This document shows, piece after piece, positions 10,975 through 24,405 of a stretch of DNA of 64,000 nucleotides. Location of the stretch: NCBI RefSeq assembly GCF_964204865.1, contig NC_135261.1:10664001-10728000 (forward strand), read 5' to 3'. Each line of letters opens with the position of its first letter. Position 1 is the stretch's first letter. Made by a program: the position numbers and the translations under genes. The stretch is from Styela clava. Taxonomy: Eukaryota; Chordata; Ascidiacea; Stolidobranchia; Styelidae. A model generated the notes under the pieces. The model saw only the letters and a program-made list of their open reading frames with translations. It ran no database searches and was not told where the DNA came from.

Positions 10975-13900
10975 GGGATTTCTTCCCTCTCTTCAAAATC
11001 CAAGTACCAGCTCCTTTATGTTTTAATGTTAATTTAGTGAGCTCTTATCTCGACCACAATGATTGAAATTGTCAGAAGCGCAACAAATGTTTACCTCGAA
11101 TCGCTATGCCGTAGTTATAACAGAAAGTTCAGTTTATTTCATTTAAATCTTCCATCATTGTGCATTTAGTAAAAAGGTAATTGTTAATTAATCTTTTTAT
11201 TGTGAAGTACATTATTTTTCAACTAATAAGATACCACTTCGACATAGCTATTCACTTCATCAGTACGCATTGTTTATATAAATATAACTTCAGGGTTGAA
11301 GATAGTTAGTCAATAGCTATTACATCCAATTGAACAGCATTACTAAAAAAATAGAAGTTTTTCAACAACACTTTATTTTTATTATTCACTCTTTGGTATA
11401 CGCATACAATTGTTTTAACAGCAAAATGTACGACTTTTGAATCATAGATTGATTGACGTTCTCATGCTTGACAGCGTCAATCAATCAGAAAAATTTCCTG
11501 ATCATATAAGCATTAACAATGTATCTGGAATAGCCATATTGAATGGACACTGTAATATGAGTTATTCGGACATGGATTGTGCACACGAAGAATATTTCAC
11601 TCGTTGTCAGTGGTATTGGAGTTGGGAATTATCTTTTCACCTCCAAAATGATAAATCGGAAATTGGTGTAGAATACTCCAATTAATTTAAAAATGAATTT
11701 TATGTTCTGTTTAATTGCTGGCATTTAAACATATATATATCTAACGCCAACGACAACCTCTAAATGAAAAGATAACGATTGTATTAATATCGGGATCGAC
11801 ACAAAACAGGATTATACAGAACTCGACGACGTTCGTCGACAACACCAATAAAGTCGAAATATCCAGTTTCATAACGTTTCGTCATAGGTCTCAAAGTCGA
11901 AAATTTTATTTCCGAATTCGGAATTCTCAAAACATTCGAATCCTACTTCAATATGATAAAGTTGGAAAGTACTAAATATTTTTAGTGTATTTCCATCATA
12001 TTCAAAGCAAAAACACAAAATGTTGAGTTATAAATTATATTTTTAATCAAGAGCTGTCATATCCGTATAAATAATATCACAAATAAACCATTTGTTTTTG
12101 ACGAAGCACTTATATCCTTATGTTAGAACAAGCAGTTTATTTTGCATATTCGTATGCAAGTAAAACGTTGATGTTACGATAGATTGATTGACGTTGTCAT
12201 TCTCCGAGAATACTGAATCCCAAAAGAATATTTCAACTACTTACCTAGCATCTAGTGGACAGTTCCATATCGGGCGCCTTTAAATATATGGACTTCAAGA
12301 TATTTTTTTGTAATTCGAAACAAATTTCCAAACATCATCAATATTTCCCGGATTCTCCTCATGCATAAATATTTCTATTTCTGAAAATATTCAATATGCT
12401 AATGTGCAGCTCGACTTTTGACGCGCGTCAAATATTGTTTGACAACGTCAATCAAACAAAACATGTAATTGTTTAGATAATAGATGCTCAAAAATTGTAA
12501 GCAAAACAATGTTTGTGATTACACCCTGTAGGAAGTGGATAATTGAGAACCGAAGATCAGCCATCATCAGAATTTGTTAAAACTCGTCAGTTGTCAAATA
12601 TCATATTAATTAAAAGGCTATATCATGATATTAGTTCATGAAATAGTTTATTTTTACTGCCTAATAACCGGTAACCAAGACTGAAACAAGCAAATTAAAT
12701 TCAGAGGAAACCCTACAGACGACGATCAATCTGTTGGGGTAGCTTTGCTCGTACTGGAGAGCCTGCTGATGGGTTAGAAAACTCTCTTGGAGATTTTCCT
12801 GACTGGTAACAGTATTCGTCACCATCAATGACAAAGCGGTATCTCGAAAGTATCCTCGAAACAATTTTCAGGGGATGAATCATGATTTTGATTAAGGTGA
12901 ACTTATGATGAATAATTTGCCAATAATTAAATCATGAATTGAAATACATATTTATAACTGAACGTATTTGCAATCGTAGAGGTAGAAATTAATAACATAC
13001 ATATATTCAATTTAGAAAAAAAAAGGTTATGACCAACATGTCCTCATAATATCCTGAGCATCATTTTTTTTATCGTCACTTTTCAATTCCCCAAGTTTTA
13101 CGTTAACTTAAAATAACCAAATCGGTCTGACTTTAGCACATTGTACAGTTATACTATCAACTGCCGAGCAGGATAATGGTGTTCAGCACAACACCATCGT
13201 CGGCAATATATTGTGTGCAGGCATGCATCTTTCAAAAATCCCATATTTTATTTCACCAAAGACCAAAATTTGATGAAAAATCCGATTTGTTAAAAAATCA
13301 TCTAAATTAAGAAATGAAGACCTAAAATTGAACATTTCATATGACATCGAAATATTTTGCACAAATCCTGGAATAACATAATATAAATATGTACGATTCA
13401 TAACACGCATTAAGTGGGAAAACTGTTCTAATCATAAAATATTAAATAGCTGATCCCACCTTTGGGGGTAGCCCACAGAATTTCTTTATTATTTCTCCTT
13501 TTTTTTAAGGGCTGATCCAAAGATGTCTAACTTGATTATCCGTTCATGTTGTAGTTTACAGGTGGCAAGAGTTATAGTTTGCATATTCTAAAATCGTTTA
13601 AATCTTCTAAACCATTTCATGATTTTTTTACACGAAGTAACAGCAAACCATGACTGGGAAAGTCTGCGAATCAAAGCTCCGGAAGGGTGAAATTGAGGGA
13701 AGGGTACGAGCAGGATATATGTGACTTGTGGGAAGGTATAGGATTCTGTATGGATTCAATACTGTTACCGACAACAACAGCTACCGTAGTTGCTGTAGAA
13801 CGGATCCACCGATTCACCGAACGGATTCGGACAGGCCGAACGGATTCACCGATTTTCACAACGAGTAATGCAAGATCAGACTCTCAACATTCATTTATTT

Positions 13901-14611
13901 TTATTTTTTCCTGCCTGCTTTCACTTTTATGGTTGAACTTGAATGTCCAGGAAGAATAACCTATTATATTGATAACTGATAATAATACGTCTTTTGGCTT
14001 AAATATATTATTTAATTACCTCATTAATTAATTACCTTTTCTTTAATGTACTTTATTTCAGCTATCTGAAAATCACTCTACAATACATGAACTAACAACC
14101 TCTATTGACTTGAATAAAATACACGCAGTCAATACATCTTGCTATATGAAATCCTATTTCATAAATATATATACAAAATAGGCTATGATGGATGCTTACC
14201 TGCCCTTTCACCTCAATTAATTCATTTATATATTTTACCATATTTTCATGCATATTTTGAGGTTGTTTTTTCGAGTTGCGCCTAAAAGTGGTTTGCGTGT
14301 TTAAAACTATAATTTCACATGACATTTAACGGTATTAATTCCGAATGTCAACCCAGGTAGATCCAAATTTTAACTTCGTTCCATGACTCCAATATTAGGA
14401 AAACGTTGCGTCTTCAAAAAGTTTGGGTTACTACTGTTTGATGAATAAAGTTGAATAAAATCCAGAAAAACACATTTAGTGTTACAACAACGTACAATGT
14501 TTTTGAAATTTGTTCCGGAGAATACAAGCAAACGAACAGTAACCCCAACACCTGTTTCGCATAGTCGTTCCCGAAGTTGGCGATTAATCATCATTGGCTT
14601 TTAAAAACTAT

Positions 14612-14623
14612 TATGACGTCATA
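14612..14623. promoter_or_regulatory. CRE-like palindrome TATGACGTCATA
   Basis: This 12-bp perfect palindrome contains TGACGTCA, the consensus bound by CREB/ATF-type bZIP factors. It occurs in every unit (unit 1: 6543-6550), extended to 12 bp in units 2, 3 and 7. It lies about 3.7 kb upstream of the gene, so any role in driving it is a guess. Confidence 0.35.
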
Positions 14624-14818
14624 TTGGATATTACGCATTGAGCCAAATACAAAAATGACGTTGTACTTGTGTTTTTAATTTGTAAACTGAATTTATTAAG
14701 ATCGGATGCCCTTGATTCTTCTAATTATATTCTCCAAGTTTTTTGTTACTATAAGTTGAGGTAATGTTTCCTAATTATCAATAAAATACCAGTCTTTCGA
14801 AACAGGAATGTACTAGAG

Positions 14819-15666
14819 CAGGGGTCGGCCTACGGCCCGCGGGCCAGATCCGGTCCGCGGAGTAAAATAATCCAGCCCGCGATTCTTTACTGAATTATAG
14901 TAAGAAATCGGCTGTTTTGATAATTATATTCTTTACGTAACAGAATTTATTGTAAGTCACGTGTAAACTAATTTATACTATAACCTAACAAGTAAATAAG
15001 TAGGCTACTCGTTTATTAATTATAATTAGACAAATGGCAACAAACCGCAGAATAGTTTATTCTAAGTGCAAAGGGTTCAATGGCGCAGAAAATATTTAAA
15101 TGAATTTTATTGAGATGAGGAAATAAACTTATATTCCTTTTTAAGAAATGTATCTTTGCTTGATTTTTATAAAAAAGTATCTTCTTGAAAGAAAACCTTA
15201 CCCCAATTTGAGTGACAAATCATGCGAATAATTTTCTATCGATGTTTGGAAGTACATATGCACGCGAACAATTATTTCAGAAAACGAACATTACAAAGAA
15301 CAAGCTGAAAATTCGGATTAGTGATGCCCATTTATAAAAGGTTTTTATCTTGGCTTCATTCAGTGTCCCATTCAGAAAACGTTTCCCATTCAGTGATGTT
15401 GAAAACGTATTAAGCGGGTTGCAACAAAAAGTGTCACATTAAATGTCATTTGTAATTTTTCTTCTCAAGTAAAACGACTAAGTTGAGTTCACGAGTTGTC
15501 GCAGTCTTCGCACGCTACTTAAATCTTAAAATGTCAACATCTGATCTGATCAAAAAATTGCGATTAATCGGCCATACCTTCGGTTTTTAACTTTCTAAAA
15601 ATATGTGACACCCAACAAGACTTGCAACCTTTAATTTTGGTCCGCGAGCGACAAAAGGTTGCCGAC
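14819..15666. mobile_element. hAT-like terminal-repeat remnant, unit 2
   Basis: Left end CAGGGGTCGGCCTACGG, right end ending GGTTGCCGAC. Here the left end keeps GGTCGGCC, closer to the expected GGTCGGCAACC terminus than unit 1. Confidence 0.55.
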
Positions 15667-16218
15667 ATCATAAAGTTTTCTTATATGGTGCACAAATATC
15701 ACCAGTATGTTATTAAGATATACTAATTGTGGAATTTGGCAATAATATGATTGTTCTGAGACATTCTTTTTAATCTAATTCCATTTCTCATCCAACATTT
15801 GTCATTCTTGAACCTAACAATTTGACCTGTATTTCCCATTTTGATTTCTTGTGCATCGCTCAGAGTTTCATCTCAAGTTATCAATTTTTAGAAGTACAAT
15901 TTCAATGAGAAGTTTGAAAGAATCGGTTGTGCTTGAAAAGAATTTGGGAAATGAATTTTTGGCACAACAGCTTTTTCTACTATTTGCACCCTGGCGTTAC
16001 CGGGTCGCAAATAAAGGAGATTACAAGGAGTATGAAGCATGCATGTTGAAAAATAAAGCGCCTTGTGCTTTGCGAAGTATGTAACTGATGTTATTGCATG
16101 ATACAATTTTACATGTAAATGTATAGAAATAGAGTTCAATCCACACGTACTTTCAAATCCCGGTCACCAAAGATGCCTCTAACCACATTATAACACTTCT
16201 ATTTGCATTTGCTTAGAA

Positions 16219-16224
16219 TTTATT
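16219..16224 (-). terminator. AATAAA poly(A) signal, gene copy 3
   Basis: First canonical signal after the stop codon at 16330-16332. Confidence 0.65.
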
Positions 16225-16329
16225 GTCAATATCAGCAGATGGTAAAGGCAATTGGCATAAATTCATCAGCCTAATCTAAAACTAAGATATTTCCAAGGTC
16301 GTTTGTCGTTCGGTTGATGTCGGCGGTGT

Positions 16330-18985
16330 TTATATACATCTGACATATCTGAAGCATCCGTCATACTTGACAATGCGGTAGGATTTGTACGTGCTGAAAT
16401 AGGATTATGTTAAACAGGAAAAACTCTGATTCAATTCAATTACAAAACGAACTAAGCCTTACCAGAATTGCTTGTAAGCAAAGCAATAAGAAGAAGACGT
16501 GGGCAACACGCATCCATAATTATAGGTGATCTTAAGTTCTCGAAGTTGCACACAGTATGTACATTTGAATCCACAAGCATAATGCTCCTTCAGATCACTG
16601 AGATGTTTCCCCCAGTCTTGTTCAATCTTGGTCACTATGTCGGTGTGTTCTTTCTTCGTTTTCTCTTCGTAGGCGTTGTACAATTTTTGAGCTTCGTTGC
16701 CGAGTGGTTTGCCCATATAAAATTCAAGCAGTTTCAAATACTGTTCCGTTCTGAGTTGGGCAATCTAAACATTTTTGCAAGAATTATATAAATATAAATA
16801 CATATTTTAAACAAAATTTCACACTGTCAACCTTTTCCAATCTCTCTGTAATGCATTTCAGTCTTCTTTCAAACCCTTCCGATAAGCACTTTACGTAGCT
16901 TTCGATCTTTGTCTTTCTGGTAGATAGGCATGTTGCATATTGTGCAACATATTTGGCAATTCGCTCATTGAGCCTTTGCTCGTGGCAACCAATCATGTCA
17001 GTGTATGCCTTGGAAGCGCGAGAAAGGCGCTCCCCAAGCTTTTTTTCATACTCTGCAATCGCTTTTTTCTTTTGTTCGTCCAATGATTTCTGATATTCTT
17101 CTAGTGAAGTCAAGTTATCTGCTGTGATGCAATTGTTTCTGGAAATATAAAGAGCAACTGAGCCAAATGTCATCTTATGATATACTTATTCACCGTGACA
17201 CTTACTGTACTAAGTAATTTGCTTTATAATACGTTATTAAACATTTGTGTCTCTCATCAACAATCTTTTTGAAAGACTCCAATGCCTTCTGATTAGTTAT
17301 TTTTGCTTGCGCATACCAATCATCATATGTTTTCTTCATGGATTCAATTATTGTCTTAGCTTTATTATCAAGGTCTTCTTTGAATTTTTGTTCGGTGATA
17401 TTAACTTCATCTTAAGTGTAAGAAAATCATTAAATTCAGTGAAACATAAAGACAATTGAGCAAACGTTTTAGGACTTGCACTAACCGGTTTCACATTTTT
17501 TCAGCTCCTTGTATTTGATTGTCCTGTATTGGAATTTGTAGGTCAAGAAACGGAAGCAACTTCTTTGGGTGGTAATTTTGTACGTCCACCATTTCCCGAT
17601 ACTTCGGCTATAAAGAAAAAACCAAGAGTAGAATTATATTGATATATACTATTTACCTAACATTTATTTATAATTACCAATTGGTGTAAAATTGACTTCT
17701 GCCAAAACAGAGAGTTCCGCCGTATGCGCACTGATAAGCGCATGCGTAGCTTTTTACAAGTTCTCCGATAGCTGCAGTTAGCTTCGCGGTGTATTCGTCC
17801 AACTGTGTTTGATATGATTGAGTTTCTTTAGTTTTGAAAGCCTCCAAAACTGCATTAACGTCTGCTCCGTTCCAATCCTCAGAACCTAAATGTAAAGTTC
17901 CATTGTGAATAAAATTATGTTCAAAATTCGAAAGAATAGAAAAAACTTACAATGGGCTCTGTATATCAGTTTTTGGAACACTTGAGATCTCTGTTTTACG
18001 ATGGCTTCCATGACACATTTATATTTTGTCTCGTACTCTGTCACGCGCTTTTCGAGAGCTTTTTTGTATTCTTCTATTTTAGCTAAACGAGTGGTGAAGC
18101 ATGTAACAGACCTGAAATAAGAAAGGTTCGAATTTTAGTTCTCTTGTAAACGGACTTTTAAACTTACAGTAACTCACCTCTCGACAAGTTTTTCGTGATA
18201 TTCCAGCACACAAGCGTATCTTTTCTTCATGTCATCGTTATAATTTTTTTTTGCTTCTTCCAACAATGAATCTAGTTTTGTATTATAATTTTCAATAGCC
18301 TTCTTGTTGGTCTGCTTCATTTCTTCTGACTCTTCCTGCAATCCCGTAATTCTAAAAATTCACGATGTTAGTAATTTGAGTAAGAAAAGAATACGTAAGA
18401 AAGAATTGTAAGAAGAAATACAAACTTCAAATACTGCTTTGTATATTCCTCGATAGCGTCTTCGTGCTTTGTCTTTGCCTCGGTATTTTGATTTGTTGCA
18501 GTTTCAACCCAATCTTCATATTTTTGTTGCATATCAAGATATATTTTATCGGCCACTTCTTTCAATTGTTTTTTAACTTCAGTTTCAAAAACGGCGACCG
18601 TCATCTCTATAATACAAAAATTCATGCCTCAAAATGTGTGTTTTTCAAATTATTCAGCAAAACATATCAAGATACAATTCAGAATTACCTTCGAATCCAT
18701 CCTCTGTGCATTTCTCTCCTGGATAGCTCTTCAGAACATTAGAGTAATATTTCGTTGTGAACCAAGCAGGACAGTAGTAGCTTCGGAAACTGTAGCATCC
18801 GTAATTGATTCGGTAAAATTGTCCGACATTGTAAGTAACATATCCACAATGACTCGGTTGGTATAGAGCGGCATTGGCAACCTGTAAACATTATAATTTA
18901 GGCAAAATTGATAAAAAGAAACGAAGGGCACTATTTATCAAATACTTACGGCCAAACAGCCTAGAAGTAACAATAAAATCTTCAT
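16330..18985 (-). CDS. Secreted coiled-coil, Tyr/Cys-rich protein, copy 3 (11 exons)
   Basis: Exons: 18950-18985, 18689-18881, 18426-18606, 18178-18351, 17951-18111, 17678-17885, 17486-17607, 17233-17410, 16832-17138, 16463-16764, 16330-16393. The exon 10 donor is GTAAGG. Exon 7 differs from copy 1 at several sites. Three or more changes are silent in the frame chosen here (TGT/TGC, ACT/ACC, TTT/TTC) and one is Val to Glu before the exon end (KKCETD), which supports that frame. Exon 9 has SEGFERR, and exon 10 has Gly for Arg after ITYNY. The reading frame is intact throughout. Confidence 0.85.
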
Positions 18986-19042
18986 GATCGTCTTTATTCA
19001 GGTTGTTGAACAACGACTTGTCGAATCCCTGTTGTGCGCTTG

Positions 19043-19049
19043 TATATAT
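19043..19049 (-). promoter_or_regulatory. TATA box, gene copy 3
   Basis: TATATAT, 58 nt above the start codon. Confidence 0.55.
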
Positions 19050-22000
19050 GGGATTTCTTCCCTCTCTTCAAAATCCAAGTACCAGCTCCTTTATGTTTTA
19101 ATGTTACTTTAGTGAGCTCTTATCTCGACCACAATGATTGAAATTGTCAGAAGCGCAACAAATGTTTACCTCGAATCGCTATGCCGTAGTTATAACAGAA
19201 AGTTCAGTTTATTTCATTTAAATCTTCCATCATTGTGCATTTAGTAAAAAGGTAATTGTTAATTAATCTTTTTATTGTGAAGTACATTATTTTTCAACTA
19301 ATAAGATACCACTTCGACATAGCTATTCACTTCATCAGTACGCATTGTTTATATAAATATAACTTCAGGGTTGAAGATAGTTAGTCAATAGCTATTACAT
19401 CCAATTGAACAGCATTACTAAAAAAATAGAAGTTTTTCAACAACACTTTATTTTTATTATTCACTCTTTGGTATACGCATACAATTGTTTTAACAGCAAA
19501 ATGTACGACTTTTGAATCATAGATTGATTGACGTTCTCATGCTTGACAGCGTCAATCAATCAGAAAAATTTCCTGATCATATAAGCATTAACAATGTATC
19601 TGGAATAGCCATATTGAATGGACACTGTAATATGAGTTATTCGGACATGGATTGTGCACACGAAGAATATTTCACTCGTTGTCAGTGGTATTGGAGTTGG
19701 GAATTATCTTTTCACCTCCAAAATGATAAATCGGAAATTGGTGTAGAATACTCCAATTAATTTAAAAATGAATTTTATGTTCTGTTTAATTGCTGGCATT
19801 TAAACATATATATATCTAACGCCAACGACAACCTCTAAATGAAAAGATAACGATTGTATTAATATCGGGATCGACACAAAACAGGATTATACAGAACTCG
19901 ACGACGTTCGTCGACAACACCAATAAAGTCGAAATATCCAGTTTCATAACGTTTCGTCATAGGTCTCAAAGTCGAAAATTTTATTTCCGAATTCGGAATT
20001 CTCAAAACATTCGAATCCTACTTCAATATGATAAAGTTGGAAAGTACTAAATATTTTTAGTGTATTTCCATCATATTCAAAGCAAAAACACAAAATGTTG
20101 AGTTATAAATTATATTTTTAATCAAGAGCTGTCATATCCGTATAAATAATATCACAAATAAACCATTTGTTTTTGACGAAGCACTTATATCCTTATGTTA
20201 GAACAAGCAGTTTATTTTGCATATTCGTATGCAAGTAAAACGTTGATGTTACGATAGATTGATTGACGTTGTCATTCTCCGAGAATACTGAATCCCAAAA
20301 GAATATTTCAACTACTTACCTAGCATCTAGTGGACAGTTCCATATCGGGCGCCTCTAAATATATGGACTTCAAGATATTTTTTTGTAATTCGAAACAAAT
20401 TTCCAAACATCATCAATATTTCCCGGATTCTCCTCATGCATAAATATTTCTATTACTGAAAATATTCAATATGCTAATGTGCAGCTCAACTTTTGACGCG
20501 CGTCAAATATTGTTTGACAACGTCAATCAAACAAAACATGTAATTGTTTAGATAATAGATGCTCAAAAATTGTAAGCAAAACAATGTTTGTGATTACACC
20601 CTGTAGGAAGTGGATAATTGAGAACCGAAGATCAGCCATCATCAGAATTTGTTAAAGCTCGTCAGTTGTCAAATATCATATTAATTAAAAGGCTATATCA
20701 TGATATTAGTTCATGAAATGGTTTATTTTTACTGCCTAATAACCGGTAACCAAGACTGAAACAAGCAAATTAAATTCAGAGGAAACCCTACAGACGACGA
20801 TCAATCTGTTGGGGTAGCTTTGCTCGTACTGGAGAGCCTGCTGATGGGTTAGAAAACTCTCTTGGAGATTTTCCTGACTGGTAACAGTATTCGTCACCAT
20901 CAATGACAAAGCGGTATCTCGAAAGTATCCTCGAAACAATTTTCAGGGGATGAATCATGATTTTGATTAAGGTGAACTTATGATGAATAATTTGCCAATA
21001 ATTAAATCATGAATTGAAATACATATTTATAACTGAACGTATTTGCAATCGTAGAGGTAGAAATTAATAACATACATATATTCAATTTAGAAAAAAAAAG
21101 GTTATGACCAACATGTCCTCATAATATCCTGAGCATCATTTTTTTTATCGTCACTTTTCAATTCCCCAAGTTTTACGTTAACTTAAAATAACCAAATCGG
21201 TCTGACTTTAGCACATTGTACAGTTATACTATCAACTGCCGAGCAGGATAATGGTGTACAGCACAACACCATCGTCGGCAATATATTGTGTGCAGGCATG
21301 CATCTTTCAAAAATCCCATATTTTATTTCACCAAAGACCAAAATTTGATGAAAAATCCGATTTGTTAAAAAATCATCTAAATTAAGAAATGAAGACCTAA
21401 AATTGAACATTTCATATGACATTGAATTATTTTGCACAAATCCTGGAATAACATAATATAAATATGTACGATTCATAACATGCATTAAGTGGGAAAACTG
21501 TTCTAATCATAAAATATTAAATAGCTGATCCCACCTTTGGGGGTAGCCCACAGAATTTCTTTATTATTTCTCCTTTTTTTTAAGGGCTGATCCAAAGATG
21601 TCTAACTTGATTATCCGTTCATGTTGTAGTTTACAGGTGGCAAGAGTTATAGCTTGCATATTCTAAAATCGTTTAAATCTTCTAAACCATTTCATGATTT
21701 TTTTACACGAAGTAACAACAAACCATGACTGGGAAAGTCTGCGAATCAAAGCTCCGGAAGGGTGAAATTGAGGGAAGGGTACGAGCAGGATATATGTGAC
21801 TTGTGGGAAGGTATAGGATTCTGTATGGATTCAATACTGTTACCGACAACAACAGCTACCGTAGTTGCTGTAGAACGGATCCACCGATTCACCGAACGGA
21901 TTCGGACAGGCCGAACGGATTCACCGATTTTCACAACGAGTAATGCAAGATCAGACTCTCAACATTCATTTATTTTTATTTTTTCCTGCCTGCTTTCACT

Positions 22001-22893
22001 TTTATGGTTGAACTTGAATGTCCAGGAAGAATAACCTATTATATTGATAACTGATAATAATACGTCTTTTGGCTTAAATATATTATTTAATTACCTCATT
22101 AATTAATTACCTTTTCTTTAATGTACTTTATTTCAGCTATCTGAGAATCACTCTACAATACATGAACTAACCACCTCTATTGACTTGAATAAAATACACG
22201 CAGTCAATACATCTTGCTATATGAAATCCTATTTCATAAATATATATACCAAATAGGCTATGATGGATGCTTACCTGCCCTTTCACCCCAATTAATTCAT
22301 TTATATATTTTACCATATTTTTATGCATATTTTGAGGTTGTTTTTTCGAGTTGCGCCTAAAAGTGGTTTGCGTGTTTAAAACTATAATTTCACATGACAT
22401 TTAACGGTATTAATTCCGAATGTCAACCCAGGTAGATCCAAATTTTAACTTCGTTCCATGACTCCAATATTAGGAAAACGTTGCGTCTTCAAAAAGTTTG
22501 GGTTACTACTGTTTGATGAATAAAGTTGAATAAAATCCAGAAAAACACATTTAGTGTTACAACAACGTACAATGTTTTTGAAATTTGTTCCGGAGAATAC
22601 AAGCAAACGAACAGTAACTCCAACACCTGTTTCGCATAGTCGTTCCCGAAGTTGGCGATTAATCATCATTGGCTTTTAAAAACTATTATGACGTCATATT
22701 GGATATTACGCATTGAGCCAAATACAAAAATGACGTTGTACTTGTGTTTTTAATTTGTAAACTGAATTTATTAAGATCGGATGCCCTTGATTCTTCTAAT
22801 TATATTCTCCAAGTTTTTTGTTACTATAAGTTGAGGTAATGTTTCCTAATTATCAATAAAATACCAGTCTTTCGAAACAGGAATGTACTAGAG

Positions 22894-23741
22894 CAGGGGT
22901 CGGCCTACGGCCCGCGGGCCAGATCCGGTCCGCGGAGTAAAATAATCCAGCCCGCGATTCTTTACTGAATTATAGTAAGAAATCGGCTGTTTTGATAATT
23001 ATATTCTTTACGTAACGGAATTTATTGTAAGTCACGTGTAAACTAATTTATACTATAACCTAACAAGTAAATAAGTAGGCTACTCGTTTATTAATTATAA
23101 TTAGACAAATGGCAACAAACCGCAGAATAGTTTATGCTAAGTGCAAAGGGTTCAATGGCGCAGAAAATATTTAAATGAATTTTATTGAGATGAAGAAATA
23201 AATTTATATTTCTTTTTAAGAAATGTATCTTTGCTTGATTTTTATAAAAAAGTATCTTCTTGAAAGAAAACCTTACCCCAATTTGAGTGACAAATCATGC
23301 GAATAACTTTCTATCGATGTTTGGAAGTACATATGTACGCGAACAATTATTTCAGAAAACGAACATTACAAATAACAAGCTGAGAATTCGGATTAGTGAT
23401 GCCCATTTATAAAATGTTTTTATCTTGGCTTCATTCAGTGTCCCATTCAGAAAACGTTTCCCATTCAGTGACGTTGAAAACGTATTAAGCGGGTTGCAAC
23501 AAAAAGTGTCACATTAAATGTCATTTGTAATTTTTCTTCTCAAGTAAAACGATTAAGTTGAGTTCACGAGTTGTCGCAGTCTTCGCACGCTGCTTAAATC
23601 CTAAAATGTCAACATCTGATCTGATCAAAAAATTGCGATTAATCGGCCATACCTTCGGTTCTTAACTTTCAAAAAATATGTGTCACCCAACAAGACTCGC
23701 AACCTTTAGTTTTGGTCCACGAGCGACAAAAGGTTGCCGAC
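22894..23741. mobile_element. hAT-like terminal-repeat remnant, unit 3
   Basis: Same CAGGGGTCGGCC left end as unit 2. The right part carries GTCCACGAGC where unit 2 has GTCCGCGAGC. No ORF. Confidence 0.55.
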
Positions 23742-24294
23742 ATCATAAAGTTTTCTTATATGGTGCACAAATATCACCAGTATGTTATTAAGATATACTA
23801 ATTGTGGAATTTGGCAATAATATGATTGTTCTGAGACATTCTTTTTAATATAATTCCATTTCTCATCCAACATTTGTCATTTCTGAACCTAACAATTTGA
23901 CCTGTATTTCCCATTTTGATTTCTTGTGCATCGCTCAGAGTTTCATCTCAAGTTATCAATTTTTAGAAGTACAATTTCAATGAGAAGTTTGAAAGTATCG
24001 GTTGTGCTTTAATAGGGATTTGGGAAATAAATTTTCGGCACAACAGCTTTTTCTACTATTTGCACCCTGGCGTTACCGGGTCGCAAATAAAGGGGGTTAC
24101 AAGGAGTATGAAACATGCATGTTGAAAAATAAAGCGCCTTGTGCTTTGCGAAGTATGTAACTGATGTTATTGCGTGATACAATTTTACATGTAAATGTAT
24201 AGATATAGTGTTCAATCCACACGTACTTTCAAATCCCGGTCACCAAAGATGCCTCTAACCACATTATAACACTTCTATTTGCATTTGCTTAGAA

Positions 24295-24300
24295 TTTATT
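24295..24300 (-). terminator. AATAAA poly(A) signal, gene copy 4
   Basis: First canonical signal after the stop codon at 24406-24408. Confidence 0.65.
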
Positions 24301-24405
24301 GTCAATATCAGCAGATGGTAAAGGCAATTGGCATAAATTCATCAGCCTAATCTAAAACTAAGATATTTCCATGGTCGTATGTCGTTCGGTTGATGTCGGC
24401 GGTGT

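Larger units (their letters stand above)
7974..16048. repeat. Array unit 2
   Basis: The gene is at 8255-10910 and the spacer at 10911-16048. This unit keeps the ~98 bp that unit 1 lost (12657-12755). Its hAT-like segment is of the GGTCGGCC / ATCCGGTC type, shared with units 3 and 7 but not with 1, 4, 5 and 6. The pogo-like insertion site is empty (cattgTAcagtt at about 13,142). The spacer shows no supportable gene. Confidence 0.93.
16049..24124. repeat. Array unit 3
   Basis: The gene is at 16330-18985 and the spacer at 18986-24124. The 3' half of the gene shares variants with unit 8, while the 5' half and spacer follow unit 2, so this unit is a mosaic. The pogo-like site is empty. The spacer contains the same palindromes and hAT-like remnant and no supportable gene. 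Confidence 0.93.

Noticed and set aside
12661-12864. 67-codon minus-strand frame in the spacer
   Set aside because: Part of it is deleted in unit 1 with no visible consequence, and it has no splice sites, promoter or recognisable motif.
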